Below, one piece after another: positions 17,651 to 26,526 of a DNA stretch of 64,000 nucleotides (position 1 is the stretch's first letter; every line of letters begins with the position of its first letter). Source of the stretch: Cellvibrionaceae bacterium AOL6 (GTDB lineage Bacteria > Pseudomonadota > Gammaproteobacteria > Pseudomonadales > Cellvibrionaceae); NCBI GenBank assembly GCA_003265435.1, contig NOXC01000001.1:248001-312000 (forward strand), given 5' to 3'. Both the position numbers and the translations under genes were made by a program. The notes below the pieces were generated by a model. It was not told where the DNA came from. It did no database searches and saw only the letters and a list, made by a program, of their open reading frames with translations.

Positions 17651-18530
17651 ACTCTCCCGCTAAACACCGCAACATCGCGTCATCCAGACGACTCATATAC
17701 TGCAAGAAGGGGTGTTCTCCAGCGGGGTCAAGCTCCATCCCCACCGCCAGCAAATCCATCTCAACCAGCGGCAGCTTGAGCATGTCCGCCAGCTTTTCAG
17801 CCGATTGACGCTCACCCGTTTCGGCGAGCATGCATTGCGCACCATCGAGCTCACGTTGCAGGTGCCTGACTTGTTTGAGGCTGAGCGCCTCTTCCGGATT
17901 CAGCGTGGCATGGCCGCGCTGTTCGATTCCATAGTCATTCAAGTAGTGCCCGTAAGCGTCGTGATAGGCACCAATATAGCGTCCCTCGTAGGCCTTTAAT
18001 CGAGCCAACTGCTGTGTTTTATGCACGTCGAGGGCGTTAAGAAACGCAGTCAAACGCGTTTCGAACTCCGCTTTCTGGTGCGGAAACAAGGCTACAAGCT
18101 TGAGGCTGATGGCCTCCGCAATAATCGCGGCATTGACTGTACTGAGCCACAGATGGGGGTCCACTCCATGCGCATGACCATGCACATCCGGGTAGTTCAG
18201 GCCACTGAGCGTCGAAAGTTCGAGTACGGAATCGCTTGCACGTAGGGTATCTATCGCCTCCTCCAGCATCGTTTCCAGACCGGGGCCCACCCAAATCAAT
18301 AAATCCGCGTCCTTGATACGACGGATATCAGAAAATTTGGCCTGGAAATGATGGGGCGATTGAGCCCCCTGAATCAGCACAGATACCGACAAGTCGGGTG
18401 CCAGGTCCTGTACGATGAACGCCAGAGGCCGGATACTCACCAATAGAGGTTGCGAAGGCTGCGCGGCGAATGTCGGGAAGGACAGAGCGGCGAGGCACAC
18501 CAGCATGAACAGGTGGCGCAGTGGATGCAA
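17649..18530 (-). CDS. znuA: Zinc ABC transporter substrate-binding protein ZnuA
   Basis: Periplasmic zinc-binding component of the high-affinity zinc importer. It has SIRPLAFIVQDLAPD near the N-terminus, a first zinc ligand in QSPHHFQ, the His-rich loop DVHGHAHGVDPHLWLS, and YHDAYGHYLNDYGI. I start it at TTG 18530 because GGGAG lies 8 bases upstream and this places a clean signal peptide (HPLRHLFMLVCLAALSFPTFA) at the N-terminus, giving 293 residues. The in-frame ATG at 18566 falls inside the Zur-like operator and adds non-signal residues. It is divergent from zur-znuC-znuB. Confidence 0.92.
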   Translation of the reverse strand: MHPLRHLFMLVCLAALSFPTFAAQPSQPLLVSIRPLAFIVQDLAPDLSVSVLIQGAQSPHHFQAKFSDIRRIKDADLLIWVGPGLETMLEEAIDTLRASDSVLELSTLSGLNYPDVHGHAHGVDPHLWLSTVNAAIIAEAISLKLVALFPHQKAEFETRLTAFLNALDVHKTQQLARLKAYEGRYIGAYHDAYGHYLNDYGIEQRGHATLNPEEALSLKQVRHLQRELDGAQCMLAETGERQSAEKLADMLKLPLVEMDLLAVGMELDPAGEHPFLQYMSRLDDAMLRCLAGE

Positions 18531-18549
18531 TGTTGGGGCTCCCGTAAAA

Positions 18550-18566
18550 ATGATATATGATAACAT
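18550..18566. promoter_or_regulatory. Zur-box-like operator between znuA and zur
   Basis: An inverted repeat ATGATAT-ATG-ATAACAT in an AT-rich 76-base divergent promoter region. It resembles the gammaproteobacterial Zur consensus, built on ATGTTAT...ATAACAT. The position between znuA and zur fits zinc-dependent repression of both units. Family knowledge plus visible symmetry; binding itself is inferred. Confidence 0.7.
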
Positions 18567-18606
18567 AACACACACCCTCTTAGACAACGAACCGAACCAC
18601 GGCGCT

Positions 18607-19110
18607 ATGCCTTCGTCCCACGTCGCCCTTGAAGCCGAAACCGTGCGCTGCCTGAAAGCCGCAAGCGATGCCTGCGCACGCCGCGGCAGCAAGCTCACAG
18701 AGCTTCGCCAACAGGTGTTGACCATACTCTGCCAGAGCGAAAAGCCGCTCGGTGCGTATCAAATCATGGAAGCGCTCGCCAAAATATCGGATCGCCAACG
18801 CGTCGCTCCACCCACAGTCTACAGAACGCTCGAATTTCTCCTCAGCATTGGTGCAGTGCACCGTATCCACTCTATCAATGCGTACATGAGTCGCTCAAGC
18901 CTCGGCCGAAACGCCTGTGAGGCCCTTTTCCTGTGCGAGCATTGTGGCCGCGCACTCGAAGTTCCGAATGCGACCTTTCAACAAACGATTAACCTCGCAG
19001 CCAACGAACTCAAGTTTCAAGTACAACAACAGGCTGTCGAAATCAGCGGTACTTGTCATCAATGTCGCGCCACCAATCGTGATGACACCCAAATCGGAGA
19101 GCGATCATGA
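18607..19110 (+). CDS. zur: Fur-family zinc uptake regulator Zur
   Basis: A 167-residue repressor using zinc as corepressor. The N-terminal winged helix carries RRGSKLTELRQQVLTIL and PPTVYRTLEFLL. The C-terminal part has CEHC (near 117) and CHQC (near 155), the structural zinc site of Fur/Zur proteins. The histidine-rich HHDH motif of Fur is absent, as in Zur. The ATG at 18607 gives the typical N-terminus; the longer frame would read through the operator and is rejected. It overlaps znuC by 4 bases. Confidence 0.92.
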   Translation: MPSSHVALEAETVRCLKAASDACARRGSKLTELRQQVLTILCQSEKPLGAYQIMEALAKISDRQRVAPPTVYRTLEFLLSIGAVHRIHSINAYMSRSSLGRNACEALFLCEHCGRALEVPNATFQQTINLAANELKFQVQQQAVEISGTCHQCRATNRDDTQIGERS

Positions 19111-19883
19111 CGGCTGCCGCCCACCCAGACGCGATATTGTGCGCGCTTCAGGGTGTCGCCCTGGCTCGCTCCGGGAACCAAATATTGCGCGACATCCAAT
19201 TGGACATTCACCGCAATGAAATCCTGACCATCATTGGCCCGAATGGTGCCGGTAAGAGTTCGCTCCTGCATATCATTGCCGGTTTGGTTCAGCCCAGTGA
19301 AGGTCGTGTGACGCGTGAGAAGCGCTTACGGGTAGGGTATGTGCCTCAAAAATTGCGCATCGACAACAGCCTACCGATGAAGGTCAGCCGCTTTTTAAGC
19401 TTGAGCATGGTCGACAAAGTCACCCAGCGCCAAGCACTGAAGCACGTCAATGCTGCCCACTTATGGGACCGGCAGCTGCATGGACTCAGTGGCGGAGAGC
19501 TGCAACGTGTGCTGCTCGCCCGTGCCATCGCTCGCCAGCCTCAATTGCTGCTGCTCGACGAACCCTTGCAAGGTGTCGACGTCAATGGTCAGGCCGAGCT
19601 GTATCGCCTGATCGCACAGATCCGTGAGGAGTTGGAGTGCGCCATTGTCATGGTTTCGCACGATTTACACTTAGTCATGGCACAAACAGACAAGGTCATC
19701 TGCTTAAACCAGCATATCTGTTGCGCCGGGCAACCGGAGAGTGTCAGCCAACACCCTGAATATTTAAGCCTGTTTGGCCGTCAGCAAGCACAAGATATCG
19801 CGGTCTACACCCATCACCACGACCACCACCACAATCTGCACGGTGCCGCCGTCGATTGCGGAGCACAATGCCGCCATGATTGA
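19107..19883 (+). CDS. znuC: Zinc ABC transporter ATPase ZnuC
   Basis: A 258-residue cytoplasmic ATPase powering zinc import. Walker A is GPNGAGKSS, the signature is LSGGELQR, Walker B is LLLLDEPLQGVD and the switch histidine is in VSHDLH. The C-terminal tail is rich in His (THHHDHHHN and a final CRHD) and may bind zinc. It is coupled by overlaps to zur upstream and znuB downstream. Confidence 0.95.
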   Translation: MTAAAHPDAILCALQGVALARSGNQILRDIQLDIHRNEILTIIGPNGAGKSSLLHIIAGLVQPSEGRVTREKRLRVGYVPQKLRIDNSLPMKVSRFLSLSMVDKVTQRQALKHVNAAHLWDRQLHGLSGGELQRVLLARAIARQPQLLLLDEPLQGVDVNGQAELYRLIAQIREELECAIVMVSHDLHLVMAQTDKVICLNQHICCAGQPESVSQHPEYLSLFGRQQAQDIAVYTHHHDHHHNLHGAAVDCGAQCRHD

Positions 19884-20667
19884 GTTGATATTGCCACCGC
19901 TTTTCGCAGGGCTGGCGCTGTCGTCGTTCGCCGGGCCACTCGGTTGTTTTATGGTGTGGCGACGCATGGCGTTTTTTGGCGATGCAATCGCGCACGGCGC
20001 GTTACTCGGAGCAGCGTTGGGTTTACTGCTGCAACTGCAAATGAATGTGGCCGTAATGGCGGTGGCCTGTCTCAGCGCCCTTGCACTGACGCTGGCGCGA
20101 CGCTATCCAGGGCTCCCGCAGGATGCGGTACTAGCGGTCATATCTCAGGGTAGCTTGGCTTTCGGGCTGTTGCTGATAGGCTTGCAACACGATTTGCGCG
20201 TCGACCTGATGTCCCTGCTTCTCGGGGATTTACTCACCGTGACCTACGTGGATGTCACACTGATCGGAGGCTGGGCTGTGTTCGCCCTCACTATCATCGC
20301 TTTGTTCTGGCGCAAGTTGCTTCTCATGATCGTTGACCCCGACCTGGCCCGCGCCGAAGGCTTCAGCGTCCAGCGGCTTTCATTGATGCTGATGCTGTTG
20401 ATTGCCTGCAGTATTGCCATCGCCATCAAAATTGTCGGCGTACTGCTGATCGCGGCGATGATGGTCATTCCCGCCACAGCGGCTCGACTGCTCTGCCGAT
20501 CACCAGAAGCGATGGTGTTGATTGCCTCGGTGTTGAGCGCCCTGAGCGTGTGCCTTGGGCTAACGCTGTCCTATTTCGCCGACGCGCCCGCTGGCCCCGC
20601 CATCGTCTGCGCTGCGGTATGCCTGCTGTTCACCTGCGCAATCCCCAGCACTCTGCGGGCGAGCTGA
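19876..20667 (+). CDS. znuB: Zinc ABC transporter permease ZnuB
   Basis: A 263-residue inner-membrane permease of the zinc/manganese ABC-3 family. It has about eight hydrophobic segments and the family's opening FAGPLGCFMVWRRMAFFGDAIAHG, plus a late VGVLLIAAMMVIPATAARLL. The ATG at 19876 overlaps the znuC stop by 8 bases; the longer frame to 19774 is translated znuC sequence and is rejected. Completes the ZnuABC importer. Confidence 0.95.
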   Translation: MIELILPPLFAGLALSSFAGPLGCFMVWRRMAFFGDAIAHGALLGAALGLLLQLQMNVAVMAVACLSALALTLARRYPGLPQDAVLAVISQGSLAFGLLLIGLQHDLRVDLMSLLLGDLLTVTYVDVTLIGGWAVFALTIIALFWRKLLLMIVDPDLARAEGFSVQRLSLMLMLLIACSIAIAIKIVGVLLIAAMMVIPATAARLLCRSPEAMVLIASVLSALSVCLGLTLSYFADAPAGPAIVCAAVCLLFTCAIPSTLRAS

Positions 20668-20812
20668 GTCGGGAAATTTAACATTTTCGCAAGACGGTAG
20701 GCCTTAACAGCGCTGAAACACCCGCCAATAGGCCACTTTCATCCTTTGGCCCCGTCCTTGCTTGGATTAGCTTCCGCTATGTCAAATTAGATAAAGGCTC
20801 AGGACATATTCG

Positions 20813-21751
20813 ATGGTCTCAATACTCATGCCCGCGAGAAACGCCGCGAAAACCGTCGTCGGTGCGATTAATTCCGTTCTCGCCGCCGACCACGTCAATG
20901 AAGTTATCGTCATTAATGACGGCTCTTCAGACAACACGGAAATGCTGGTCAGAGAGATAAATGACCCGAGAATCCGTGTCATTCAGGGGCCACAAGCCGG
21001 TATCTCTGCCGCATTAAATGCGGGTCTGGAAGAAGTTACCGAGCGTTATGTTGCGCGCTGTGATGCCGATGATTACTTCACCTTTGACCGTTTTTCTTGG
21101 CAGTTGCCCTTCCTCGATGCTCACCCGGACTACACAGCGATCAGCGGCGGCTTCAAAACCGTAGATGAAAAAGGCGACAGCATCGCGGAAATGGCCATGG
21201 ACACCAGTGGCGACGTCACCGAGCTGCTGCAAAACGGCAAAACCGTCACGCACCTGGGGACCTGGTTGATCCGCGCAGACGCATTGAGAAAAATCGGTGG
21301 TGCCCGAACCTGGTTTACCAGCGCGGAAGATCTCGACCTGCAATTCCGTTTGGCTCATCTCGGGAAGGTATGGCATGAACCGCAATTCGCGTACTTATAT
21401 ACGCTGCATCAGGCCTCGATCACACATAGCATGCCCGACACTCAACGCACCTTTTTCGATTTACAGGCTCGGGAATTTAGCTTGCAACGGAAAGAAACGG
21501 GCAGCGACGACCTCGAACGCGGCCAGGCGCCAAGCGTGCCGAAAAAAGACAAGAGTGTGAATTCAGCTAATCATCACATTTCACGGCTGCTAGAAGGCCA
21601 AGCTTGGCGCACCTTCGCCAGACGCCAACGTTTTAGCGCGTTGAAATTGTCCGTACGAGCGATCAACCACAATCCGACCAATGTCCGACTGTGGAAGGGC
21701 TTGTTGTTGCTGTGCGTCAAACCCTTCCCCAGCCCGCAGGCCAGCGCCTGA
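20813..21751 (+). CDS. Family 2 glycosyltransferase
   Basis: A 312-residue GT-A fold enzyme. It opens VSILMPARNAAKTVVGAI, has NDGSSDNT, the metal-binding DADD (CDADDYF near residue 83) and SAEDLDLQFRLA in the acceptor domain. The C-terminal 100 residues are basic with a TPR-like tail and no membrane segment. It stands alone on the plus strand at the edge of a polysaccharide locus; its stop abuts the stop of the convergent flippase. Donor sugar not identifiable. Confidence 0.85.
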   Translation: MVSILMPARNAAKTVVGAINSVLAADHVNEVIVINDGSSDNTEMLVREINDPRIRVIQGPQAGISAALNAGLEEVTERYVARCDADDYFTFDRFSWQLPFLDAHPDYTAISGGFKTVDEKGDSIAEMAMDTSGDVTELLQNGKTVTHLGTWLIRADALRKIGGARTWFTSAEDLDLQFRLAHLGKVWHEPQFAYLYTLHQASITHSMPDTQRTFFDLQAREFSLQRKETGSDDLERGQAPSVPKKDKSVNSANHHISRLLEGQAWRTFARRQRFSALKLSVRAINHNPTNVRLWKGLLLLCVKPFPSPQASA

Positions 21752-23059
21752 TCACACGCTGGCAGGGGTGAAGTTCAAATAGTATGTGCCAAGGGCCGCA
21801 AGGCCCAATAGGCCGACAAATACCGCATCGATCAGAACCATTGAGATGCCCCGTCGTACGGCGATAAACAGCGAAACCAAATAGGCGAGGAAACCGGCCG
21901 CCGCACTGCCGATTAACATGCCCCACACGCCCGCCACATAGAAGCCCAATACCACACCCGAGATACGGAAGACGGAAAAAATCACCATAAAGTGAAACTG
22001 CGTTCTCGTCTCGCCCTTTGCCAGAATGGCATTTTGATAAATCATCGACAGACAACCGATACCCGCTCCGAGTGCCATAATGGCCAAAAAGCCACCTGTT
22101 AACGCATAGCGCTCATCGTATAAAAGATCGATAAGGGGCTGCGCAATAAATGACAACAGACAAAAGCCGGGGATGACCAACGCCAGTATGATGCTTCGCA
22201 GTTTGAAGAACTCGACATTAAAGCGCGCAGGCTCCTGTCGCTGAATGCGACTTAGATACGGAAACAGCACCTTATTGAGAATATGCGACACCAGATCGCC
22301 GAGCGCCCAGGACAAGGTCGTCGCAAGCGTGATAAACGCGAGGACTTCCACCCCCGCGAGTTTGCCTTGAATAATAGCCAAGCCACGCCCACCGACGAAG
22401 GTCAGCAAGGTGCTTCCGAAAATCCATTTCCCGAAATGGAAAATCTCCAGCATGTATTTTTTGTGCAGCAAGAAGGCGTTGTGTGAAGGCAACAACCAGT
22501 GGCTCAGAAAGACGCGTACGAACGCACCAAATATTGTGCCGACAGCCAAGGCCCAAACGCTGTTCATTTGCCACGCAGCAATGATCATGACAACGGCCGC
22601 CGCGACCTGAGAGACAAGCTCCATAGCCGTCATACGTCCAAGTGCAATCTGTCGCTGGGTGTAGGCCACACCAATCGATTGAAAGCCTTTGATCATCGCC
22701 GTCGTCGAGACAGCCGCGATAAGAGGGAACAGCAGAGGTTCGCCGTAGAATAGGGAAATCGGCCACGCGAGCAATACCGCGACACCAAAGATACCGAAGC
22801 CACGTATGACCTGTAGCGTCCAGGCGGTTTTAAGGAAGTCCTTGTCCGCACCATTGGATTTCTGGATAACGGCCGCGCGCAAACCGAGATCACTGAACAT
22901 ATCAAGACCAACCAGAAACACATTCACCAGCGCCATCAAACCAAAGGCTTCGGGGAACAGAATTCGTGTCAGAATCAGATTGGATATGAGCTGGATGACT
23001 TTTTGCGAACCGAAATGGAATATGGTCCACGCAGCGCCGCTACTGATTTTTTTGTTCAT
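21752..23059 (-). CDS. Polysaccharide flippase (Wzx/MOP superfamily)
   Basis: A 435-residue membrane protein with about 12 hydrophobic segments and the PST-type opening SSGAAWTIFHFGSQKVIQLISNLILTR (read in pieces), followed by FPEAFGLMALVNVF. It would flip lipid-linked repeat units across the inner membrane. It is the last gene of a minus-strand run (GT2, two sulfotransferases, polymerase, flippase), so it probably exports the same glycan. Confidence 0.88.
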   Translation of the reverse strand: MNKKISSGAAWTIFHFGSQKVIQLISNLILTRILFPEAFGLMALVNVFLVGLDMFSDLGLRAAVIQKSNGADKDFLKTAWTLQVIRGFGIFGVAVLLAWPISLFYGEPLLFPLIAAVSTTAMIKGFQSIGVAYTQRQIALGRMTAMELVSQVAAAVVMIIAAWQMNSVWALAVGTIFGAFVRVFLSHWLLPSHNAFLLHKKYMLEIFHFGKWIFGSTLLTFVGGRGLAIIQGKLAGVEVLAFITLATTLSWALGDLVSHILNKVLFPYLSRIQRQEPARFNVEFFKLRSIILALVIPGFCLLSFIAQPLIDLLYDERYALTGGFLAIMALGAGIGCLSMIYQNAILAKGETRTQFHFMVIFSVFRISGVVLGFYVAGVWGMLIGSAAAGFLAYLVSLFIAVRRGISMVLIDAVFVGLLGLAALGTYYLNFTPASV

Positions 23060-23186
23060 AAGAAGATCTTTACACTGAGCTACAGCTCATCGACGAGAGT
23101 ACTGTCCATGTTACGCTCAAGATTGATATGACATGCCGCTCTCTCACGCGGATCGGCACTTCGAAACTTCAGGAATATTGACGTAT

Positions 23187-24548
23187 CTACGCCGTACTGG
23201 CCGCACGCTCCAACTCTCTCGCCCGTGCATACAGTGCACCCGCAAGAATGAATGTCAGAGTGTTAGCCGAGTCATTTGGAATCTGATCCACCAGATTGAT
23301 CATCAACATCAGGGCCATAGCCACCGAAGGGTACGCAAGTTCCTGAATTTTGCTTTTCTTTGAAGCACGATACAAATAGTAAATCGGGAAGCTGATCAGT
23401 CCAAATATGATCATATAGCCACACCAACCGTATTTACCATAAGTGATAATCCAGTAGCCATCTGTGGTACTGGTATTCGCGCCGGTCAATGGATCATACA
23501 ACCTATTCCGGCCCCAGCTCCCCCAGCCAAATACAGGGCGAATCGCTGCTTTTTCAAGCAAGGCATCTTCGTTATCGACACGGTATTCCAGAGACTGCGC
23601 CCGCTCTGGGTCGATCCCCTCGAAGTACGCCACAATTTCTTGCATTGGTAAGAATTCGGCGCGGATAAAGGGAAAGATAAACACGCATGCTGCAATTAAA
23701 CTGGCGAGGAACAGCTGTAGTCGTCGTGACAGGAACAACAGCATAGGCAGCGCCAGCATACACAGAAGCAACGAACCGAGCGATTTGTTATACACCAGCA
23801 GGAAAAGGACATAGAGAAACGTTAACAGCACAGGCGCCTTGTAGATTCGACGGCCCTTCGCCTTCAACCAGCCCCCGACAGCCAAAACAATCATCGCAAG
23901 AAACATCGCGACGAGCAGCCCGTGCCCCATAAAGACAACAGCTCGGAAACCACCCTGACGCTTCATTTGCGCAAAGTCATGAGGGAAATAGCCATAGACC
24001 TGTTTGTGCAGCTGTGGACTCATGCGGATTTCCCACATGATCAGCAGACAGTACACCAAACCGAGAGAAATAAAGGTCAATAAGAATAAGCGATGCGCTT
24101 TTTCCGTACCGAAGTACGTTGCGCCCAAGACGAAAGGAATGTAAATCAAGGTCGCGTTGTCGAACACGATGTTGACGTAGTCCATTACGCCCAAAGACGG
24201 CAGCACCCTCGGACCATAGACTAGCGCGTCCATGTTGGTCAGAACGGTAAATACTGGGAAGATAAACAACAGCATCAACATACGACGTATCAGCGTATGC
24301 TTAGGGAAGTAGTCCAACTTATCCTTGGCAAGAAAATGAAAGATCAATATCGCCGAAATCGCAGCAATACTGGTCTTATCAATGGGCGGCAGAGCCGGCA
24401 GATCGATCGCGGCTTTCACCGGAAGAATCATGTACGGCACCATGATCACCGCCAACGCAGCAACTTCACGGCTATTCTTTTTGTAAATCCAAACCGCTAA
24501 TAACGGCCATAGCAGCAGTATCAGCGTTGACAATATATTTCCATTCAT
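23187..24548 (-). CDS. Wzy-like polysaccharide polymerase / O-antigen ligase family protein
   Basis: A 453-residue integral membrane protein with 10-12 hydrophobic segments and one large periplasmic loop. The loop contains EYRVDNEDALLEKAAIRPVFGWGSWGRNR, the kind of Arg/Gly-rich loop found in Wzy/WaaL enzymes. Sequence in these families diverges strongly, so polymerase versus ligase cannot be settled here. Position next to a flippase favours repeat-unit polymerisation. Confidence 0.75.
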   Translation of the reverse strand: MNGNILSTLILLLWPLLAVWIYKKNSREVAALAVIMVPYMILPVKAAIDLPALPPIDKTSIAAISAILIFHFLAKDKLDYFPKHTLIRRMLMLLFIFPVFTVLTNMDALVYGPRVLPSLGVMDYVNIVFDNATLIYIPFVLGATYFGTEKAHRLFLLTFISLGLVYCLLIMWEIRMSPQLHKQVYGYFPHDFAQMKRQGGFRAVVFMGHGLLVAMFLAMIVLAVGGWLKAKGRRIYKAPVLLTFLYVLFLLVYNKSLGSLLLCMLALPMLLFLSRRLQLFLASLIAACVFIFPFIRAEFLPMQEIVAYFEGIDPERAQSLEYRVDNEDALLEKAAIRPVFGWGSWGRNRLYDPLTGANTSTTDGYWIITYGKYGWCGYMIIFGLISFPIYYLYRASKKSKIQELAYPSVAMALMLMINLVDQIPNDSANTLTFILAGALYARARELERAASTA

Positions 24549-24655
24549 GGGGAGTCGTGTGCCACTGAGCGTGACGTTTCCTCTATCTCTCGTTTGCTTC
24601 TCGTTCGCTGCGTCCGTTCATTCGAGTCGATCTACAGACAAGCTCGCGACCTGCG

Positions 24656-25639
24656 TTACTTCAAGTGTGCCGCGCGTATGCGATTGATGCGTTTTTGCAT
24701 CGTTGTTTGGTAGGCCGGTATGCGAACAACCTTTGAAGAAACATAGCCAAACCAATTCCAAAAGCCCCATTGAGCAATATTGAAACGAATGCGCCCTAGA
24801 CGACTGTGTAGCTTCAAGGAGCATTTGTCCCAAGCCGACAGCGATTGCTTGTCTGCAATCGTGATCGGGTAATCTCGTTGCGTCATCAGTTCCCGCGCTT
24901 GGTATTCAACCCACAAACGCTCTCTCGATGACAATTTGGTGCGCCATTGATTGGCGTATTTCCCACTGGGTCTCGAATAGGTGCTGCTCTGTTCGAGATC
25001 CAACATCGCATCCTCAAATTCCAAACCCAAAAATGCACAGAGTCGGGCCGTCTCTTTCTCCGGCTCCGTGACCAGTTCTTCGTAGCGCACTTCGATCCAT
25101 TGATCCGGTCGGATTTGGGTAACGGCGCGATCCCAGCATTGCTCCGCATTAATCCAATATTGCGCACCCTCGTGCACATTCCCCACCCAGCCCATGCCAA
25201 TGCAGGACCGTGCTACATCTCTCGGGTCGCGCAGAAGGTGAATAAAACGCGCATTCGGCCATAATTTCGGCAGCAAATCGATACGCGAATGCACTGATGC
25301 GCCGATAATGGGTTGAGGATCACGCTCATGCATTTGAGCAAGGAAACTTTTTACTAATGCCTCGTATCCCAGGCTAGGATCGACATGAAACTGATAGTTA
25401 CTTGTCTGCCGATCAATCTGAACAAAGCGATGGTACGATTCCAGTGAGGGCCACGTATCGCCCACCGCCTGAGAGACGGCCCCCTCGAACTCACCAAAGA
25501 AGTGCATGCGAGAGTGCCGCGACATAATCAGCCGGAGCATGGTTGTGCCCGACCTCAGCGGTCCGACTACGAATACCGGACTTTCTAACGCCTCACTACT
25601 CGCGCTTTTACTATCCAATTCGACATTCTGCAGAGTCAT
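24656..25639 (-). CDS. Sulfotransferase (PAPS-dependent)
   Basis: A 327-residue cytoplasmic protein with the 5'-phosphosulfate loop VGPLRSGTTMLR near residue 24 and the 3'-phosphate region HLLRDPRDVARSCIG near 140. These are the two cofactor-binding blocks of PAPS sulfotransferases. The ATG at 25639 has GGAAGG about 9 bases upstream and is preferred to the longer frame at 25708; with it the gene overlaps the preceding sulfotransferase by 29 bases. It probably sulfates the glycan made by this locus. Confidence 0.85.
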   Translation of the reverse strand: MTLQNVELDSKSASSEALESPVFVVGPLRSGTTMLRLIMSRHSRMHFFGEFEGAVSQAVGDTWPSLESYHRFVQIDRQTSNYQFHVDPSLGYEALVKSFLAQMHERDPQPIIGASVHSRIDLLPKLWPNARFIHLLRDPRDVARSCIGMGWVGNVHEGAQYWINAEQCWDRAVTQIRPDQWIEVRYEELVTEPEKETARLCAFLGLEFEDAMLDLEQSSTYSRPSGKYANQWRTKLSSRERLWVEYQARELMTQRDYPITIADKQSLSAWDKCSLKLHSRLGRIRFNIAQWGFWNWFGYVSSKVVRIPAYQTTMQKRINRIRAAHLK

Positions 25640-26525
25640 ATTCTTCAGCCTTCCCAAGCGAGCGCGACAATGTTGTCGAAGCGACACTTTTGTAGTTCGC
25701 GATACCAAGATCCAAATTTACCATTGCGCCGAGTTTACGCAGGTCTTCATCAAATTTTGCTTCCAGCAATTTGATGCTGTCCTCATTGAGTTGAGGCCGT
25801 TCTTTCATTGTTAGCTTGTTTTTCACTTTATCACGAAGCCCCTGAGGGATCAGAGTTCTGCGCAAGGCTTGCATCAGCCGGGATTCAATCAGCAGGTGAT
25901 ACAAAGGAAATTTACGAATCCGTTGCGCTGAGACATTCGAGGCCTTCTTTTCGAAATCCCACTGCACCGACTTCGTATAGCCAATGTGTGCGGCAACCGA
26001 CTCAAGCTCTTCTTGTGGGTGATCTTTCAAGTGCTCAAAAAACACGAGTAAGATGTTCTCCGCAGGGAACATGCTCAAAATATGCTCGAGTTGCATCGCA
26101 TAGGACGAATAGGCAATCAGCTCCGGATAACGGGTGACTGCCGTATTGATATCGCAGTGATAAATGCCCTGACTCCATTCATGAATGTAGTGGGACACGA
26201 GACGATCAATCGGGTGTCGGACCATGTAAATCAATTTCTGGTCTTTGATTCCAGCGGACTGCATCCGCTTCAGCGTCTCCGGGTAGGTGGGCATTTTCGT
26301 GTAATGCGTGCTCGATTCGCCATTCCATGTCGCAGTGGGATCAAACAGGGAGGAATACCATGCTAAGCCTTTTGCATACTGGTCATCGTCACTGAAGAAA
26401 TTCGGCTCTTTTGGTTCCGACATATGGATATCGGCTTGCAGTGCGAGCTGGTCATGAAGGGTACTGGTTGCGCATTTCATCGCGCCAACAATGAGGAAGT
26501 CAGGAAGTACTACAGCGTGATTCAT
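25611..26525 (-). CDS. Heparan-type sulfotransferase
   Basis: A 304-residue sulfotransferase of the carbohydrate/heparan type. Near the N-terminus FLIVGAMKCATSTLHDQL is the PAPS 5'-loop. KEPNFFSDD is the typical substrate-side block and MVRHPIDRLVSHYIHEW is the 3'-phosphate block. It differs clearly from the next sulfotransferase, so the two probably modify different positions or acceptors. It overlaps that gene and starts one base after the upstream GT2 stop. Confidence 0.87.
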   Translation of the reverse strand: MNHAVVLPDFLIVGAMKCATSTLHDQLALQADIHMSEPKEPNFFSDDDQYAKGLAWYSSLFDPTATWNGESSTHYTKMPTYPETLKRMQSAGIKDQKLIYMVRHPIDRLVSHYIHEWSQGIYHCDINTAVTRYPELIAYSSYAMQLEHILSMFPAENILLVFFEHLKDHPQEELESVAAHIGYTKSVQWDFEKKASNVSAQRIRKFPLYHLLIESRLMQALRRTLIPQGLRDKVKNKLTMKERPQLNEDSIKLLEAKFDEDLRKLGAMVNLDLGIANYKSVASTTLSRSLGKAEEYDSAECRIG

Positions 26526-26526
26526 T

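Noticed and set aside
18415-18606. Longer N-terminus for Zur from the first in-frame Met
   Set aside because: It would read through the znuA coding region and the Zur box and does not match the family's N-terminus.
19774-19875. Longer N-terminus for ZnuB
   Set aside because: The extra residues are an out-of-frame translation of the znuC His-rich tail; the ATG at 19876 gives the standard permease start.
20692-20706. ops/JUMPstart-like GACGGTAGG before the first glycosyltransferase gene
   Set aside because: It matches only the CGGTAG core, with mismatches at other positions of the ops element, so RfaH control is not supported.
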